A DNA stretch of 64,000 nucleotides from JACDEA01 sp963742585. GTDB taxonomy: Bacteria > Actinomycetota > Acidimicrobiia > Acidimicrobiales > JACDEA01. Both the position numbers and the translations under genes were made by a program. A model generated the notes under the pieces. That model worked only from the letters and a program-made list of their open reading frames with translations. It was not told the DNA's origin and did no database searches. The DNA lies in contig CAVUMI010000009.1 in NCBI GenBank assembly GCA_963742585.1, positions 2,214,327 to 2,278,326 on the forward strand, written 5' to 3'. Shown one piece after another: positions 18,648-27,505 of this stretch (its first letter is position 1; every line of letters begins with the position of its first letter).

Positions 18648-19962
18648 CTAGCCGTTCTTCGGAAGCTCGTTGAACGGAAGGTGGGCTAGATCGCCAGGTT
18701 CCTTCGGGAGACCAAGGGTGCGTTCGCCGACGATGTTCTTCTGGATCTGATCGGTACCGCCGTAGATCGGCAACGCCTGCGCGCCGAGGGCTTGCGCCGT
18801 CACCGAAATGGCCGCGGCACCCCCGGGCAGCTGCTCGAGAATCTCCCGACCCGTTCCGTCATAGGAATGCAGCATGCCCCGAGCCCCGAGGATCGCCATC
18901 CCGAGATCGCGGTTGAGCCGCACGATGTCGGCCATCAACAGCTTCGAGAAGTTGGCGATGCCCGGGATGTCGCCACCCTGCGCCCGCACGGCCTTGTGGC
19001 GCTCGGTGTTGAACTGAGCGATCGTCCCGAGGATGTGCGCCTTGACGATCGCCTGGCGGATGTTGGCGTCATCGAGCTTGCCGAGTTCGCGCGCCAGGTT
19101 GATGTGGGCCTGCGCCGGCGAGGTCCTTCTTGCGCTTCTTCTCGATCGGCGCCTTGGTCGCGGTGACGGCGTCGCGGGGCGAAGGCGCGAAATCGCCCGC
19201 CCGTTTATCGAGGTTGCCGGCCAGCCCGCCGGCGATCACATAGCGCCGGGCGACGGCCTCGCCGCCGCCCCGTGCGCCCATGCCCGACCGCTCGTGGAAC
19301 AGCGTGGTGTTGGCCGCGGCCCAGCCATTGTTGACGTCGCCGATCCGGTTGTCGTCGGCGACCTGCGCATCGGTGAGGAACACCTCGTTGAACATCGCGT
19401 TGCCCGTCATCTCCTTAAAGGGCGGCACCTCGATGCCGGGCTGGAGCATGGGGATGGCGAACCAGGTAATCCCCTGGTGCTTGGGCGCCTCGGGATTCGT
19501 CCGGGCGAGGAGCATGCCCATGTCCGCGTACTGCCCACCCGAGGTCCAGACCTTCTGGCCGTTGACGTGCCAAACGTCGCCGTCCCGGACCGCGCAGTCG
19601 TCAGCCCGGCCAGGTCCGACCCCGCGCCCGGCTCGCTGAAGAGCTGGCAATACGAGACCTTGCCGGTGACGGCCTCGGGGATGAGGCGGTCGATCTGGTC
19701 CCTGGTGCCGTGCGTGGTGATGGTGGGCGACGCCAGGCCGATCGACATGCCGATGGGCGCACCCAGCGCGCCGAACGCGGCGATCGTGTTCGACACCACG
19801 AGCGCGTCGCCGCGCGACAGGCCGCGCCCATAGCAGTCCGCCGGGAGCATCGGGGCCGCCCACCCAGACAGGCCGAGCCGTTCCCACCACATCGCCGACG
19901 GTGAGGTCGGGATCCCAGTTCTCCTCCAGCCACGCGCGCAGCTCGTCGACCAGTTCGGTCAT
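18648..19962 (-). CDS. Acyl-CoA dehydrogenase, frame changes
   Basis: ATG 19962 is preceded by GAGAGGAGA. The N-terminus is ELVDELRAWLEENWDP. It continues as WWERLGLSGWAAPMLPADCYGRGLSRGDALVV, YCQLFSEPGAGSDLAG, GQKVWTSGGQYADMG, FNEVFLTDAQV and DVNNGWAAANTTL, and closes with IYGGTDQIQKNIVGERTLGLPKEP. Frame changes lie near 19,875, 19,600 and 19,110. Family length (~440 residues) is met when joined. It is the last gene of an operon with the DUF35 protein and thiolase upstream. Alpha,beta-dehydrogenation of an acyl-CoA is the expected reaction. Confidence 0.84.
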
Positions 19963-19972
19963 GTCTCTCCTC

Positions 19973-20392
19973 TCAGCCGGGCTGGAACAGTGGCAACTGC
20001 CGGCCGTCACTCAGTGGCTCCCATGCGAGCGTCACCGCGTCGCCGATCCGCACCGTGAGCGGGTCGCAGTTCACGACGTTCGTCATCACCCGCACGGTGC
20101 TTGCACCGTCACCCGCATCGACCTCGACCAGTGCCACCACGTACGGCACGCGGTCGGCCATGGTGGGGTTCGCTGGCCGGTGCTGCACGCTCACCGCATA
20201 CACCGTTCCCCGGCCACTCGATTCGCGCCACTCGAGCGATTCGGCGGAGAGGCACGCCGGGCACACCTCACGCGGGTAGAAGATCGGCGCCTTGCAGGCC
20301 CCGCACCACTGGACGAGATAGCGCTGCTCCTTGGTCGCGTCCCAGAACGGATCGCTGACCGCGGTGGCATCGGGCTCGAGCCGGCTGCTCAA
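19973..20392 (-). CDS. DUF35/OB-fold zinc-ribbon acyl-CoA-associated protein
   Basis: 139 residues from a TTG at 20392. The sequence has SDPFWDATKEQRYLVQWCGACKAPIFYPREVCPACLS, a rubredoxin-like CxxC...CxxC zinc ribbon, then an OB-fold (GRGTVYAVSVQHRP; PYVVALVEVDAG; DPLTVRIGDAVTLAWEPL). Such proteins partner thiolase-like enzymes (the ChsH/Ltp arrangement) and bind acyl-CoA. Another possible start is the GTGA overlap with the thiolase stop at 20431, which would need a one-base frame change near 20,390. Confidence 0.85.
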   Translation of the reverse strand: MSSRLEPDATAVSDPFWDATKEQRYLVQWCGACKAPIFYPREVCPACLSAESLEWRESSGRGTVYAVSVQHRPANPTMADRVPYVVALVEVDAGDGASTVRVMTNVVNCDPLTVRIGDAVTLAWEPLSDGRQLPLFQPG

Positions 20393-20428
20393 TGTCCCCG
20401 CTCCGCTCCGTCTCCGCGTCCGCGTCGC

Positions 20429-21603
20429 TCACAGCGCAGCCTCCGTACCGAGAACCGACGTCGACATGCACGACAGCACCATGCCCGAGCCATGCGCGAC
20501 CGCGACCTCGGCGCCGTCGACCTGGCGAGGGCCACACTCGCCGCGCAGCTGACGGACTGCCTCCACGACAAGGAACATGCCGTACGCGCCCGGGTGGGTG
20601 TACGAGAGCCCGCCACCGTTGGTGTTGGTCGGCAGGGCGCCGCCGGGGCCGGTATCCGTCGACTCCACGAACGGCGCCGCCTTCGCCTTTCGCACAGAAC
20701 CCCAGGTCTTCGAAATGCAGGAGCTGAGTGATGGTGAAGCTGTCGTAGCCCATGAGCACATCGACGTCACCCGGCTTGATGCCGGCCATGCTGAACGCCT
20801 TGGGCCCGCTCAACGCGCCGGGCGTGGTCGCCAGGTCTGGCATCTGACTGATCATCATGTGCGTGTGCGCGGTCGCCGCGCCGAGGACGTAGACCGGCGG
20901 CTTGCGCAGATCCCTCGCCCGCTCGGCACTCGTCACGATGAACGCGCCGGCGCCGTCGGTTACGAGGCAGCAGTCGAGCTTGTGGAGCGGTGAAGCGATC
21001 ATGTCCGACGCAAGCACGTCGTCAACGGTCAGCGGGTCGCGGCTCTTTGCCCGCGGGTTGAGCGACGCCCACTGCGCGCGTGTTGACCGCGATCGTCGCC
21101 AGCTGCTCCGGTGTCGTGCCGTACTGCGCCATGTGCCGGCTGGCCGCGAGCGCGTAGCCGCCGATCGGCCCCTGCAGCCCGTATGGCATCTCCCACTCCG
21201 CCATCGGGTTGGGTCCACCCCACATGCCGGGGCGGCCGCGCGGCGGCGGCGAGCCGCCCCGGCGCTTGGCGGCCGTACGGCTCGCGCGAGGCGTCTGCGC
21301 AAACACGACGAGGATGCATTCAGCTACGCCGGCGGCGATGGCCGAGGCCGCGTGCTCGAGGTACACCTCGTAGACCGACCCGCCCGTCATCGTCGAGTCG
21401 GTGAAGCGCGCATGGATACCGAGGAATTCGGCGAACTGCATCGAGCTGCTATGGCACACACCGTCGATGTCGGCCAGCGAAAGGCCGGCGTCGTCGAGCA
21501 CGTCCTTCACCATCTGTGCCTCAAGCGCGCGCCCGGTCAGGTCGAGCTCACCGGTCGGCGACACCGCGTCGGTGACACCCACGATCGCGGCCTGGCCGCG
21601 CAT
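20429..21603 (-). CDS. Thiolase-fold acetyl-CoA acetyltransferase / lipid-transfer (SCP-x/Ltp-like) protein, frame changes
   Basis: ATG 21603 begins MRGQAAIVGVTDAVSPTGELDL. The frame continues to QLATIAVNTRAV, changes near 21,070 (LNPRAKSRDPLTVDDVLASDMIASPL, CCLVTDGAGAFIVTS), and changes again near 20,690 before LPTNTNGGGLSYTHPGAYGMFLVVEAVRQLRGECG. The terminal THPG histidine and AHGSGMVLS element follow the thiolase pattern, but the usual GHPxGA is YTHPGA. This resembles the non-decarboxylating thiolase/aldolase group that works with DUF35 partners in steroid side-chain or branched acyl breakdown. It is first in the operon thiolase-DUF35-dehydrogenase. Confidence 0.83.
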
Positions 21604-21801
21604 CAGTATCCGACCTCCTGCATTCCCACCTCGCCCGAGTTGTGCCGGCAAATATAGGCGGGGTCGGCACGCTTCAACGCGGAGCTGCACACCCTCACCG
21701 TGGGAGAAGGCGACCCGGCGGAGGGCATCGCCAGCCGGGGCGAGTCGCTCGGCCCCCGTTCCACCTCATCCCCCAGCGCGCGTATCGCTAGCTTCTTTCT
21801 T

Positions 21802-22524
21802 GTGGCGCCGCATGAGCTGCAGGACGCGACAGTTGTGGTGATCGGTGGAACGTCGGGTATCGGTCTGGCGACCGCGTCGATGGCCCAGGCGGCGGGCGCG
21901 CGCGTCACCGTTGCTGGCCGCGACGAGCAACGACTCGAGGCGGCGCTCAAACAGCTCGGTGGGGATGCGAACGGCGTTGCGCTCGACGTCGCCGACGAGG
22001 GCGCGGTGCGGGACCTGTTCGCCGCATTCGATCACGTCGGCCACGTGGCGATGCTGGCGGGCACGCACGCCAACGGTGAGATCGTCGACGTCGACACCGC
22101 GACGCTGCGGGACCCGGTCAACAACCGGCTGTGGGGGGCTCTCTATGTGTGCAAGTACGCGGCGCCCAAGATGACGGACGGCTCGATCACGATCTGCACC
22201 GGCGCCGGTGTGGCCCGGCCCCGAAAGGGTGCCGGCATCGTTGCCGCGGCGGCCGGTGGCTCCGAGATGCTCGCCCGGGCCGTAGCACTTGAGGTTGCGC
22301 CAGTCCGCGTCAACATCATTCGCCCCGGCATCGTCGACACACCACTGCTGGACCGCATGGCCGGTGGCAACCGCGACGCCGTGGTCGACGCCATGACAAA
22401 GCGAATCCCGCTCGGCCGCGTCGCCCAGCCTGAGGACATTGCCCACGCCATCGGCTTCTTGATGACCAACACCTACATGACGGGCTCCACGCTCACGATC
22501 GACGGCGGCTTCAGCCTCATCTAA
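21802..22524 (+). CDS. Short-chain dehydrogenase/reductase-like protein lacking the YxxxK pair
   Basis: 240 residues from GTG 21802. The cofactor motif VVVIGGTSGIGLATA is intact, ALDVADEGAV follows as the adenine-site acidic pocket, and the C-terminus RPGIVDTPLLDRM and GSTLTIDGGFSLI is typical. At the active site, where SDRs have Tyr and Lys four residues apart, this protein has Val147 and Ala151 (IVAAAAGG). It may bind NAD(P) without classical catalysis. Its 3' end overlaps the convergent hydrolase by eight bases, and 198 bases separate its start from the divergent thiolase operon. Confidence 0.85.
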   Translation: MAPHELQDATVVVIGGTSGIGLATASMAQAAGARVTVAGRDEQRLEAALKQLGGDANGVALDVADEGAVRDLFAAFDHVGHVAMLAGTHANGEIVDVDTATLRDPVNNRLWGALYVCKYAAPKMTDGSITICTGAGVARPRKGAGIVAAAAGGSEMLARAVALEVAPVRVNIIRPGIVDTPLLDRMAGGNRDAVVDAMTKRIPLGRVAQPEDIAHAIGFLMTNTYMTGSTLTIDGGFSLI

Positions 22525-23389
22525 GGCTCAGGTCCTCGAGCCAGGCCAGGAACAGCTCGGTCCACCGGTCGCTCGGCAGTCCTTGACGGATCATGCCGAA
22601 GCCATGCGCGCCTCGGGCGAACACATGGAACTCGCATGGCCGGTCCGCAGCGGTCCAATCCGCATAGAGGCCTTCGACGATCCTCACGAGGATGTCGTCC
22701 TGCGCGACCGCGGTGAATAGTGGCGGTGCATCGGCGGGGACCGCCGCGCCGCGCGTCTCTCCGCCATAGATCGGCGCAATGAACGCGGCCTGTTCCGCGC
22801 CCGGGTCGAGCGCGACGTCGACGATGAGAAATGCGCCGGCGGAGAAGCCGATCATCCCGACCGCGTCCGGCCGCACGCCGAGTCGCGGCGCGTGCTCGCG
22901 AACGAGTTGGATCGCCCGGCGGCCGTCGTCCGCGCACGCCGCTCGCGCCTCGAGATACCTATCGGTCGAGATCACCTCGCCTATCTGGCGCGGCTTCTGC
23001 CCTGCCGACAGTGACGCGGCGAGACCGGCATCGACCGCGGCCATCCTCGCCTCGAACGCGGCCTGGTCGGGGTCCGAGGCCTGCAACCGGTACTTGAGGA
23101 CGAACGTTGTGTAGCCGAGCGGCGTGAGCCATCGGGCGACGTCGAGGCCTTCATGCGTCCAGGCGTTGATCGTCCACCCGCCGCCGGGCACGACGATGAT
23201 CCCCACGCCGTTGCTCGACTCCGCGGCCGGCTTGAAGACGGTGAGCGTCGGATCGGAGATGTTCCGCAGGAATGTCCCACCGGCGGCGATGCCGGCTCGT
23301 ACGGGGTACTCCACCTCATCAGGGACGCCGTCGATACGAGTGGGCGGCCCGTCGGGCCAGAGTCGGATGATCTCAGAAGAGCCCTCCAT
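22517..23389 (-). CDS. Alpha/beta hydrolase (BD-FAE/acetyl-esterase like)
   Basis: 290 residues from ATG 23389. The oxyanion region is IIVVPGGGWTINAWTHEG, and the nucleophile elbow is MIGFSAGAFL. A later Asp lies in AVAQDDILVRI and the His in FARGAHGFGM, completing a triad. FVLKYRLQ after the first helix is a hallmark of the acetyl-xylan/BD-FAE-like subgroup. No signal peptide, so intracellular. It lies four bases after the DinB-ankyrin gene, so both are probably one transcript. It hydrolyses an ester of unknown nature. Confidence 0.85.
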   Translation of the reverse strand: MEGSSEIIRLWPDGPPTRIDGVPDEVEYPVRAGIAAGGTFLRNISDPTLTVFKPAAESSNGVGIIVVPGGGWTINAWTHEGLDVARWLTPLGYTTFVLKYRLQASDPDQAAFEARMAAVDAGLAASLSAGQKPRQIGEVISTDRYLEARAACADDGRRAIQLVREHAPRLGVRPDAVGMIGFSAGAFLIVDVALDPGAEQAAFIAPIYGGETRGAAVPADAPPLFTAVAQDDILVRIVEGLYADWTAADRPCEFHVFARGAHGFGMIRQGLPSDRWTELFLAWLEDLSLR

Positions 23390-23393
23390 TCCC

Positions 23394-24284
23394 TCAACCT
23401 TGGTCGATGAGGAAGGCGACGACCTCGGCGCGATTGAGGAACTGCGCCCATTGCAGAGGTGTCGCCTTGTACTCGGGATCACGGATGGTGGGATCGGCGC
23501 CGCGCGCAAGCAAGGCCTTCACGACCGCCAGCTCGCCTCCGCCAGCCGCCACGTGCAACGGCGTTCGGCCCCGGTCGGACACCGGCACACCGCGCTCGAT
23601 GAGGCCCAGCAGGAGTTGCCAGCGGCCGTATTCGGCGGCGTAGTCGGCCAGGTCGGTACCGGCCGTTGTGACATCGAGTTCATCGAGGATGCTCAGGTCG
23701 CCGCGGATGACCCGCTCCAGCAACGGATTTGCCGCGACCGGGTGCTGCCATCGCCAGAGGTCGCGCAGCAATGCAACCTCCGCGCCGTGGTGAATGAACT
23801 CGTCCAGCATGTGCAGCACGTAGGCGGCGCGGGTCCGCTCTGCGTAGTCGGGTCCGGCAACGGCACCGATGCGTTCGCCGAGACCGTCGTCCGTCACCAG
23901 CTGCAGGTGGGCATCCCACCGATCGTGGGCTCGCTCCAGGAGATCGATGGCGTCGGCCGCATTCGACGGCGGGGTCGGATCGTTCGCGTCCATGCCCACC
24001 GCTTCGCCCTGTGGCGGCACGTTGAGCCACTCCGGTGCCCGGTTCTCGCCGTACATGTCGGTCACATGCCAGAGACGCCAGGCAAGCGTGGTGAAGGGCG
24101 CCGGGTCGGGCGGCGGCAAGGGCCACTCGCCCATCCAGGAACCGTCGCTCCGCTGCCGGATGCTCCAGCATCCCGGCGCCGGCTCCCAGAAGTACTCCTC
24201 GTCGGTCAATCCATCCACGCTGGCGCGGGTCCGGCGCCAGACCTCGTCGGACAAGTCCATGAGCTCGCGTTTGGTGTCATTCAT
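23394..24284 (-). CDS. DinB-like domain fused to ankyrin repeats
   Basis: 296 residues. About the first 180 form a DinB/YfiT-type four-helix bundle with RLWHVTDMYGEN and DEFIHHGAEVALLRDLWRW, where the histidines are candidate metal ligands. From about residue 190 there are ankyrin-type repeats: LLERVIRGDLSILDELD, DYAAEYGRWQLLLGLIERGV, RTPLHVAAGGGELAVVKALLARGADP and KATPLQWAQFLNRAEVVAFLIDQG. DinB-like proteins are often thiol (mycothiol/bacillithiol)-dependent transferases. The ankyrin tail probably recruits a partner. It is the first gene of a pair with the hydrolase. Confidence 0.82.
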   Translation of the reverse strand: MNDTKRELMDLSDEVWRRTRASVDGLTDEEYFWEPAPGCWSIRQRSDGSWMGEWPLPPPDPAPFTTLAWRLWHVTDMYGENRAPEWLNVPPQGEAVGMDANDPTPPSNAADAIDLLERAHDRWDAHLQLVTDDGLGERIGAVAGPDYAERTRAAYVLHMLDEFIHHGAEVALLRDLWRWQHPVAANPLLERVIRGDLSILDELDVTTAGTDLADYAAEYGRWQLLLGLIERGVPVSDRGRTPLHVAAGGGELAVVKALLARGADPTIRDPEYKATPLQWAQFLNRAEVVAFLIDQG

Positions 24285-24318
24285 TGTCCGCCGATTATTC
24301 CGTGCATATCGTCGCCGG

Positions 24319-24851
24319 ATGGAGGAGTTGTCGCGATTGGGCGAGCAGGCCGGTGCGCTCCTGCGCGAGCGCGGCGAAACCGTGAGTGTCGCCGAGGGTG
24401 CGTCCGGCGGCCTGATCTCCGCCGCGCTGCTTGCCGTGCCGGGCGCGTCGGCGTACTACGTCGGGGGCGCGGTCATCTACACGGCGGCGGCCAAACGCGG
24501 GCTCCTCGCCAACGTCATCGACACACCGCGGGGTATGCGCGGCGCAACCGAGGAGTGGACGCTCTACCTGGCGCGCGCGCCATCCGGGCACGACTCGCCA
24601 CCACCTGGGGCATCGGCGAGGGCGGCGCCGCCGGCCCCGCCAATCCCTACGGCGACCCGGCCGGCCACGCGTGGTTCGCGGTAAGCGGCCCCACGGAGCG
24701 CACACGGCACGTGCTCACCGGTGAAACCGATCGCGCCACCAACATGTCGAGGTTCGCCGCGGCGGCGCTCAGCCTCCTCGTCGAGTTGCTGGACGAGAAT
24801 ATTGAAGCCCCAGGTCGTCAACCTGACAGATCAGAACAGGGAGGATCGTGA
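24319..24851 (+). CDS. CinA C-terminal-type (nicotinamide nucleotide amidase-like) protein, frame change
   Basis: From ATG 24319: LSRLGEQAGALLRERGETVSVAEGASGGLISAALLAVPGASAYYVGGAVIYT and AAKRGLLAN match the CinA/PncC amidase domain. After a frame change near 24,590 it continues as TTWGIGEGGAAGPANPYGDPAGHAWFAVSG and TRHVLTG, then a C-terminal helix. Joined length (~177 residues) is normal for a stand-alone domain. The family deamidates NMN or related substrates, but here the context (reductase and Rieske genes downstream, GTGA overlap at 24848) suggests co-option in a catabolic operon. Confidence 0.78.
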
Positions 24852-25960
24852 CGGAGTCGTCATCAACACTGGGGCGCCGGCTCCGGGTGTTCCAGGTCGC
24901 CACCGGCAACGTGGGCTCGGAGATGATCAAGCGTCTCAGGCATCAGCCGGATCTCGAGCTGGTCGGCCTGCACTGCTACAGCGCCGACAAGATCGGGCGC
25001 GACGCCGGCGCGATCGTGGGCATCGAGCCGGTCGGCGTCGTCGCGACCGGGACGATCGAAGACATCGTTGCGGCGCGGCCCGACTGCGTCACCTTCCACG
25101 GGGTCTTCCCGGACGTCGATCTCTACGAGCGGATCCTCGAGGCGGGCATCAATGTCGTCACGACCGCGGACTGGATCACAGGGCACCACCGCAACGCCAA
25201 CCATCCGCATCCGTCCGGTCGCCCGGAGGAAGAGGTGATCCGGGCCGCGTGTGAGCGCGGCGGGTCGACGTTCTACGGCACCGGGATGAACCCGGGTCTG
25301 GCCCAAATCCTGACAATCGTTCACTCGACCGACGTGACGCAGATCCAGCACGTCCTGTGCAAGGAGTCGGTCGACGTGTCCTGCCATCACTCGGTCGATA
25401 CATGGGTCGAGGTCGGCTTCGGGCGACCCGTCGATGACCCCGCCGTACCGGGGATGCTCGAGAAGTACACGCGGGTGTTCGAGGACGCGGTCCGCCTGAT
25501 GGCCGACTGCTTCGACCTCACGCTCGACGAAGTGCGCTTCGAGTACGAGCTCGGCGCGTGCACCGAGGACGTCGATCTCGGCTGGTACCAACTTCCCGAA
25601 GGCTCCCTCGGCGGTTGTTACCTGAAGTACATCGGGATCGTTGCGGGAACGCCGCGGATCGAGATGCACCTCGAATGGCAGATGACACCGCGCACCGACC
25701 CGCGGTGGAACATCGAGGCGTGCTACATCACCCAGATCGACGCGGACCCGTGCATCTACTCGAAGCACATGATCTTTCCGAAGCCTGGCACCGACTTCTC
25801 CTCCGCTGAAGCCTTCGCCGCGGTCGGGATGACGATCACCGGCATGCCGGCCCTCAACGCGATCCGACGCGTGGTCGAGGCTGCGCCCGGCATCGTCACC
25901 AGTGCTGATCTGCCACTCCGGACGTTCGCCGGTCGCTTCGACCCGGAGATCGCACGCTGA
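24848..25960 (+). CDS. NAD(P)-binding dihydrodipicolinate reductase-like oxidoreductase
   Basis: 370 residues starting at GTG 24848, overlapping the previous stop. The N-terminal Rossmann region reads LRVFQVATGNVGSEMIKRLRHQPDLELVG. The family marker STFYGTGMNPGLAQIL follows, then a long alpha/beta C-terminal domain (LGACTEDVDLGWYQLPEGSLGGCYLKYIG). It matches the mycobacterial dihydrodipicolinate-reductase/2,4-diaminopentanoate-dehydrogenase-like group, common in steroid- and lipid-degrading actinobacteria, not DapB itself. The substrate is unknown. Confidence 0.86.
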   Translation: MTESSSTLGRRLRVFQVATGNVGSEMIKRLRHQPDLELVGLHCYSADKIGRDAGAIVGIEPVGVVATGTIEDIVAARPDCVTFHGVFPDVDLYERILEAGINVVTTADWITGHHRNANHPHPSGRPEEEVIRAACERGGSTFYGTGMNPGLAQILTIVHSTDVTQIQHVLCKESVDVSCHHSVDTWVEVGFGRPVDDPAVPGMLEKYTRVFEDAVRLMADCFDLTLDEVRFEYELGACTEDVDLGWYQLPEGSLGGCYLKYIGIVAGTPRIEMHLEWQMTPRTDPRWNIEACYITQIDADPCIYSKHMIFPKPGTDFSSAEAFAAVGMTITGMPALNAIRRVVEAAPGIVTSADLPLRTFAGRFDPEIAR

Positions 25961-25980
25961 TGTCGGCTTAGGATTTTCGA

Positions 25981-26950
25981 GTGGACGATCCTCGACCGGC
26001 CTTCCCGATCGGCTGGTTCGCGGTCGCGCCGTCGGCCGAACTTCCGCCCGGAGGGCTGCGCGAGCGAACGTTCCTCGGGGAACAGGTAGTCGCCTTTCGA
26101 ACCGTGTCGGGACGGCCGGCGGTGGTCTCCGCGTTCTGCCCGCACCTGGGCGCCAACCTGGCCCGCGGCGGCACCGTGGTGGAGGAGTCGCTGCGCTGCC
26201 CGTTCCACAGCCTGCGCTGGGACCCGGCCGGATCATGCGTCGGCTCCGACTACCCGGGTGACCCCAGCTACGCCGTTCGGCTCCCGGCCTACCCCACCAT
26301 CGAACGCTTCGGCTTCGTGTTCGCATGGCACGACCCGATGGGAGGTGAGCCGACCTTCGACATCCCGGATCTCGACGTGGCCGGGTGGACCGAGCCGATC
26401 GTGTCGATGTTCCCGATCGCTGCCCACGTCGAGACCATCCATGAGAACGGCGCCGACACCGTCCACTTCGGCATCGTGCACGGCTTCCCGCTGTCGGAAC
26501 CCCGTTACGACGCGGCGCGGCGCATCGTTCCACTCCGAATTCCACTTCGCGACGCCGAACTTCCTCCGCGAGGGACCGGCCGAGATCACGACGTTCTTCG
26601 ACACCGACACCTACGGGCTGGGTTACGCGTACTCGTTCAACACGGCCGAGGCCGTCGGGCTGACGTACCGGGTGCTGCTCCTCACGACGCCCACTACACC
26701 GAACAACACCGACTTCACCCTCGTCACCACTGTTCGGCGGCCGGCGTCCGGTGACCGCATCGCCGGCGTCCCCACCGACGAGGTGGCCGACTTCATGCAC
26801 CGTGGTGCCGTCGGCGGCCTCCAGCAGGACATCCCCATCTGGGAGGGCATCCGCTACGTCCCGCAGCCTCGCCTGGTAAAGGGTGACGGCCCCATCGGCC
26901 GGTTCCGCCACTGGGCGACCCAGTTCCACCCGGGCAGTGTCGGCGCGTGA
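25981..26950 (+). CDS. Rieske non-heme iron oxygenase (KshA-like), one frame change
   Basis: GTG 25981. The [2Fe-2S] ligands are CPH in SAFCPHLGANL and CPFH in LRCPFHSLRWDP. The mononuclear iron site is represented by ENGADTVHFGIVHGF. Homology resumes in another frame near 26,520 (SEFHFATPNFLREGPAEITTFFDTDTYGLGYAYSF) and ends with QQDIPIWEGIRYVPQPRLVKGDGPIGRFRHWATQF, a closing block typical of KshA-type oxygenases. It hydroxylates a hydrophobic substrate with an external reductase. The gene follows the reductase by 20 bases and is convergent with the SnoaL gene. Confidence 0.85.
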
Positions 26951-26956
26951 GACGAG

Positions 26957-27370
26957 TCAGTGCGTGAGGCCGACGCCGTCCTGGCAGTGCGGCCCGCCCC
27001 AGTGCTCGACGATCTTGCCGTCGCGGACGCGCAGGATCGCGGTTCCGTTGATCTCGACCGCATTGCCTGACGCGGCGACGTCATAGAACGCCGTCCCCGT
27101 GTGCGTGCCGCGCACGGTCCAGTTCGACACGATCAGGTCGTCGGCCTCGATGAGCAGATCCACGCTGAACACCATGTCGGGAAAGGCCGAGCGCACCTCG
27201 GTCCACCAGCGAAGCTCGTGCCCGCGGATGTCCGTTCCTACCGCGTCGGGGTTGACCCGCGGTGTGACGTGGCTCTCGAAGCCCGGCGCGAAGAAGGCGA
27301 ACACGGCGTCCTCGTCGCCCGCCTCCATCGCCTTGCTGTACTCACCCAGAAGCTTGAGGTTCTCCGACAT
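26957..27370 (-). CDS. SnoaL-like/NTF2-fold protein (ketosteroid-isomerase superfamily)
   Basis: 137 residues: NLKLLGEYSKAMEAGDEDAVFAFFAP, then GTDIRGHELRWWTEVRSAFPDMVFSVDLLIEADD, VSNWTVRGTHTGTAF and ILRVRDGKIVEHWGG. This is the standard SnoaL-like polyketide-cyclase layout with the SAFPDM motif. The role may be isomerisation or ligand binding. It is convergent with the Rieske gene, with six bases between stops, and divergent from the SOS-controlled HNH gene. Confidence 0.85.
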   Translation of the reverse strand: MSENLKLLGEYSKAMEAGDEDAVFAFFAPGFESHVTPRVNPDAVGTDIRGHELRWWTEVRSAFPDMVFSVDLLIEADDLIVSNWTVRGTHTGTAFYDVAASGNAVEINGTAILRVRDGKIVEHWGGPHCQDGVGLTH

Positions 27371-27410
27371 CTCGACATGCTGCCCTAAAAAGAAAACCCC
27401 GAATTGCTCT

Positions 27411-27440
27411 TGACAGAGTCGAACGTATGTTCGTATAGTG
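27411..27440 (+). promoter_or_regulatory. Sigma-70-type promoter containing a LexA (SOS) box
   Basis: A consensus -35 TTGACA (27411-27416) and a -10 TATAGT (27435-27440) are separated by 18 bases. Inside the spacer lies GAACGTATGTTC (27422-27433), a perfect GAAC-N4-GTTC dyad, extended to CGAAC...GTTCG. This is the actinobacterial/Bacillus-type LexA box placed to block RNA polymerase. It drives the HNH gene at 27506. Confidence 0.85.
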
Positions 27441-27505
27441 GGTGGAAGCAGATATCGGGTGACTACTTCCCCCTATGACAGTCCCCTCCGAATCCGGAGG
27501 ACGCG

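Noticed and set aside
20100..20800. Frame changes considered as programmed frameshifting
   Set aside because: No slippery heptamer or following pseudoknot is evident, and similar breaks occur in many unrelated genes. Consensus errors explain them better.
24863..26929. A 688-codon open frame on the minus strand
   Set aside because: It is antisense to the reductase and Rieske genes, both with clear motifs. Its translation is arginine/proline-rich low-quality sequence, a typical shadow in high-GC DNA.
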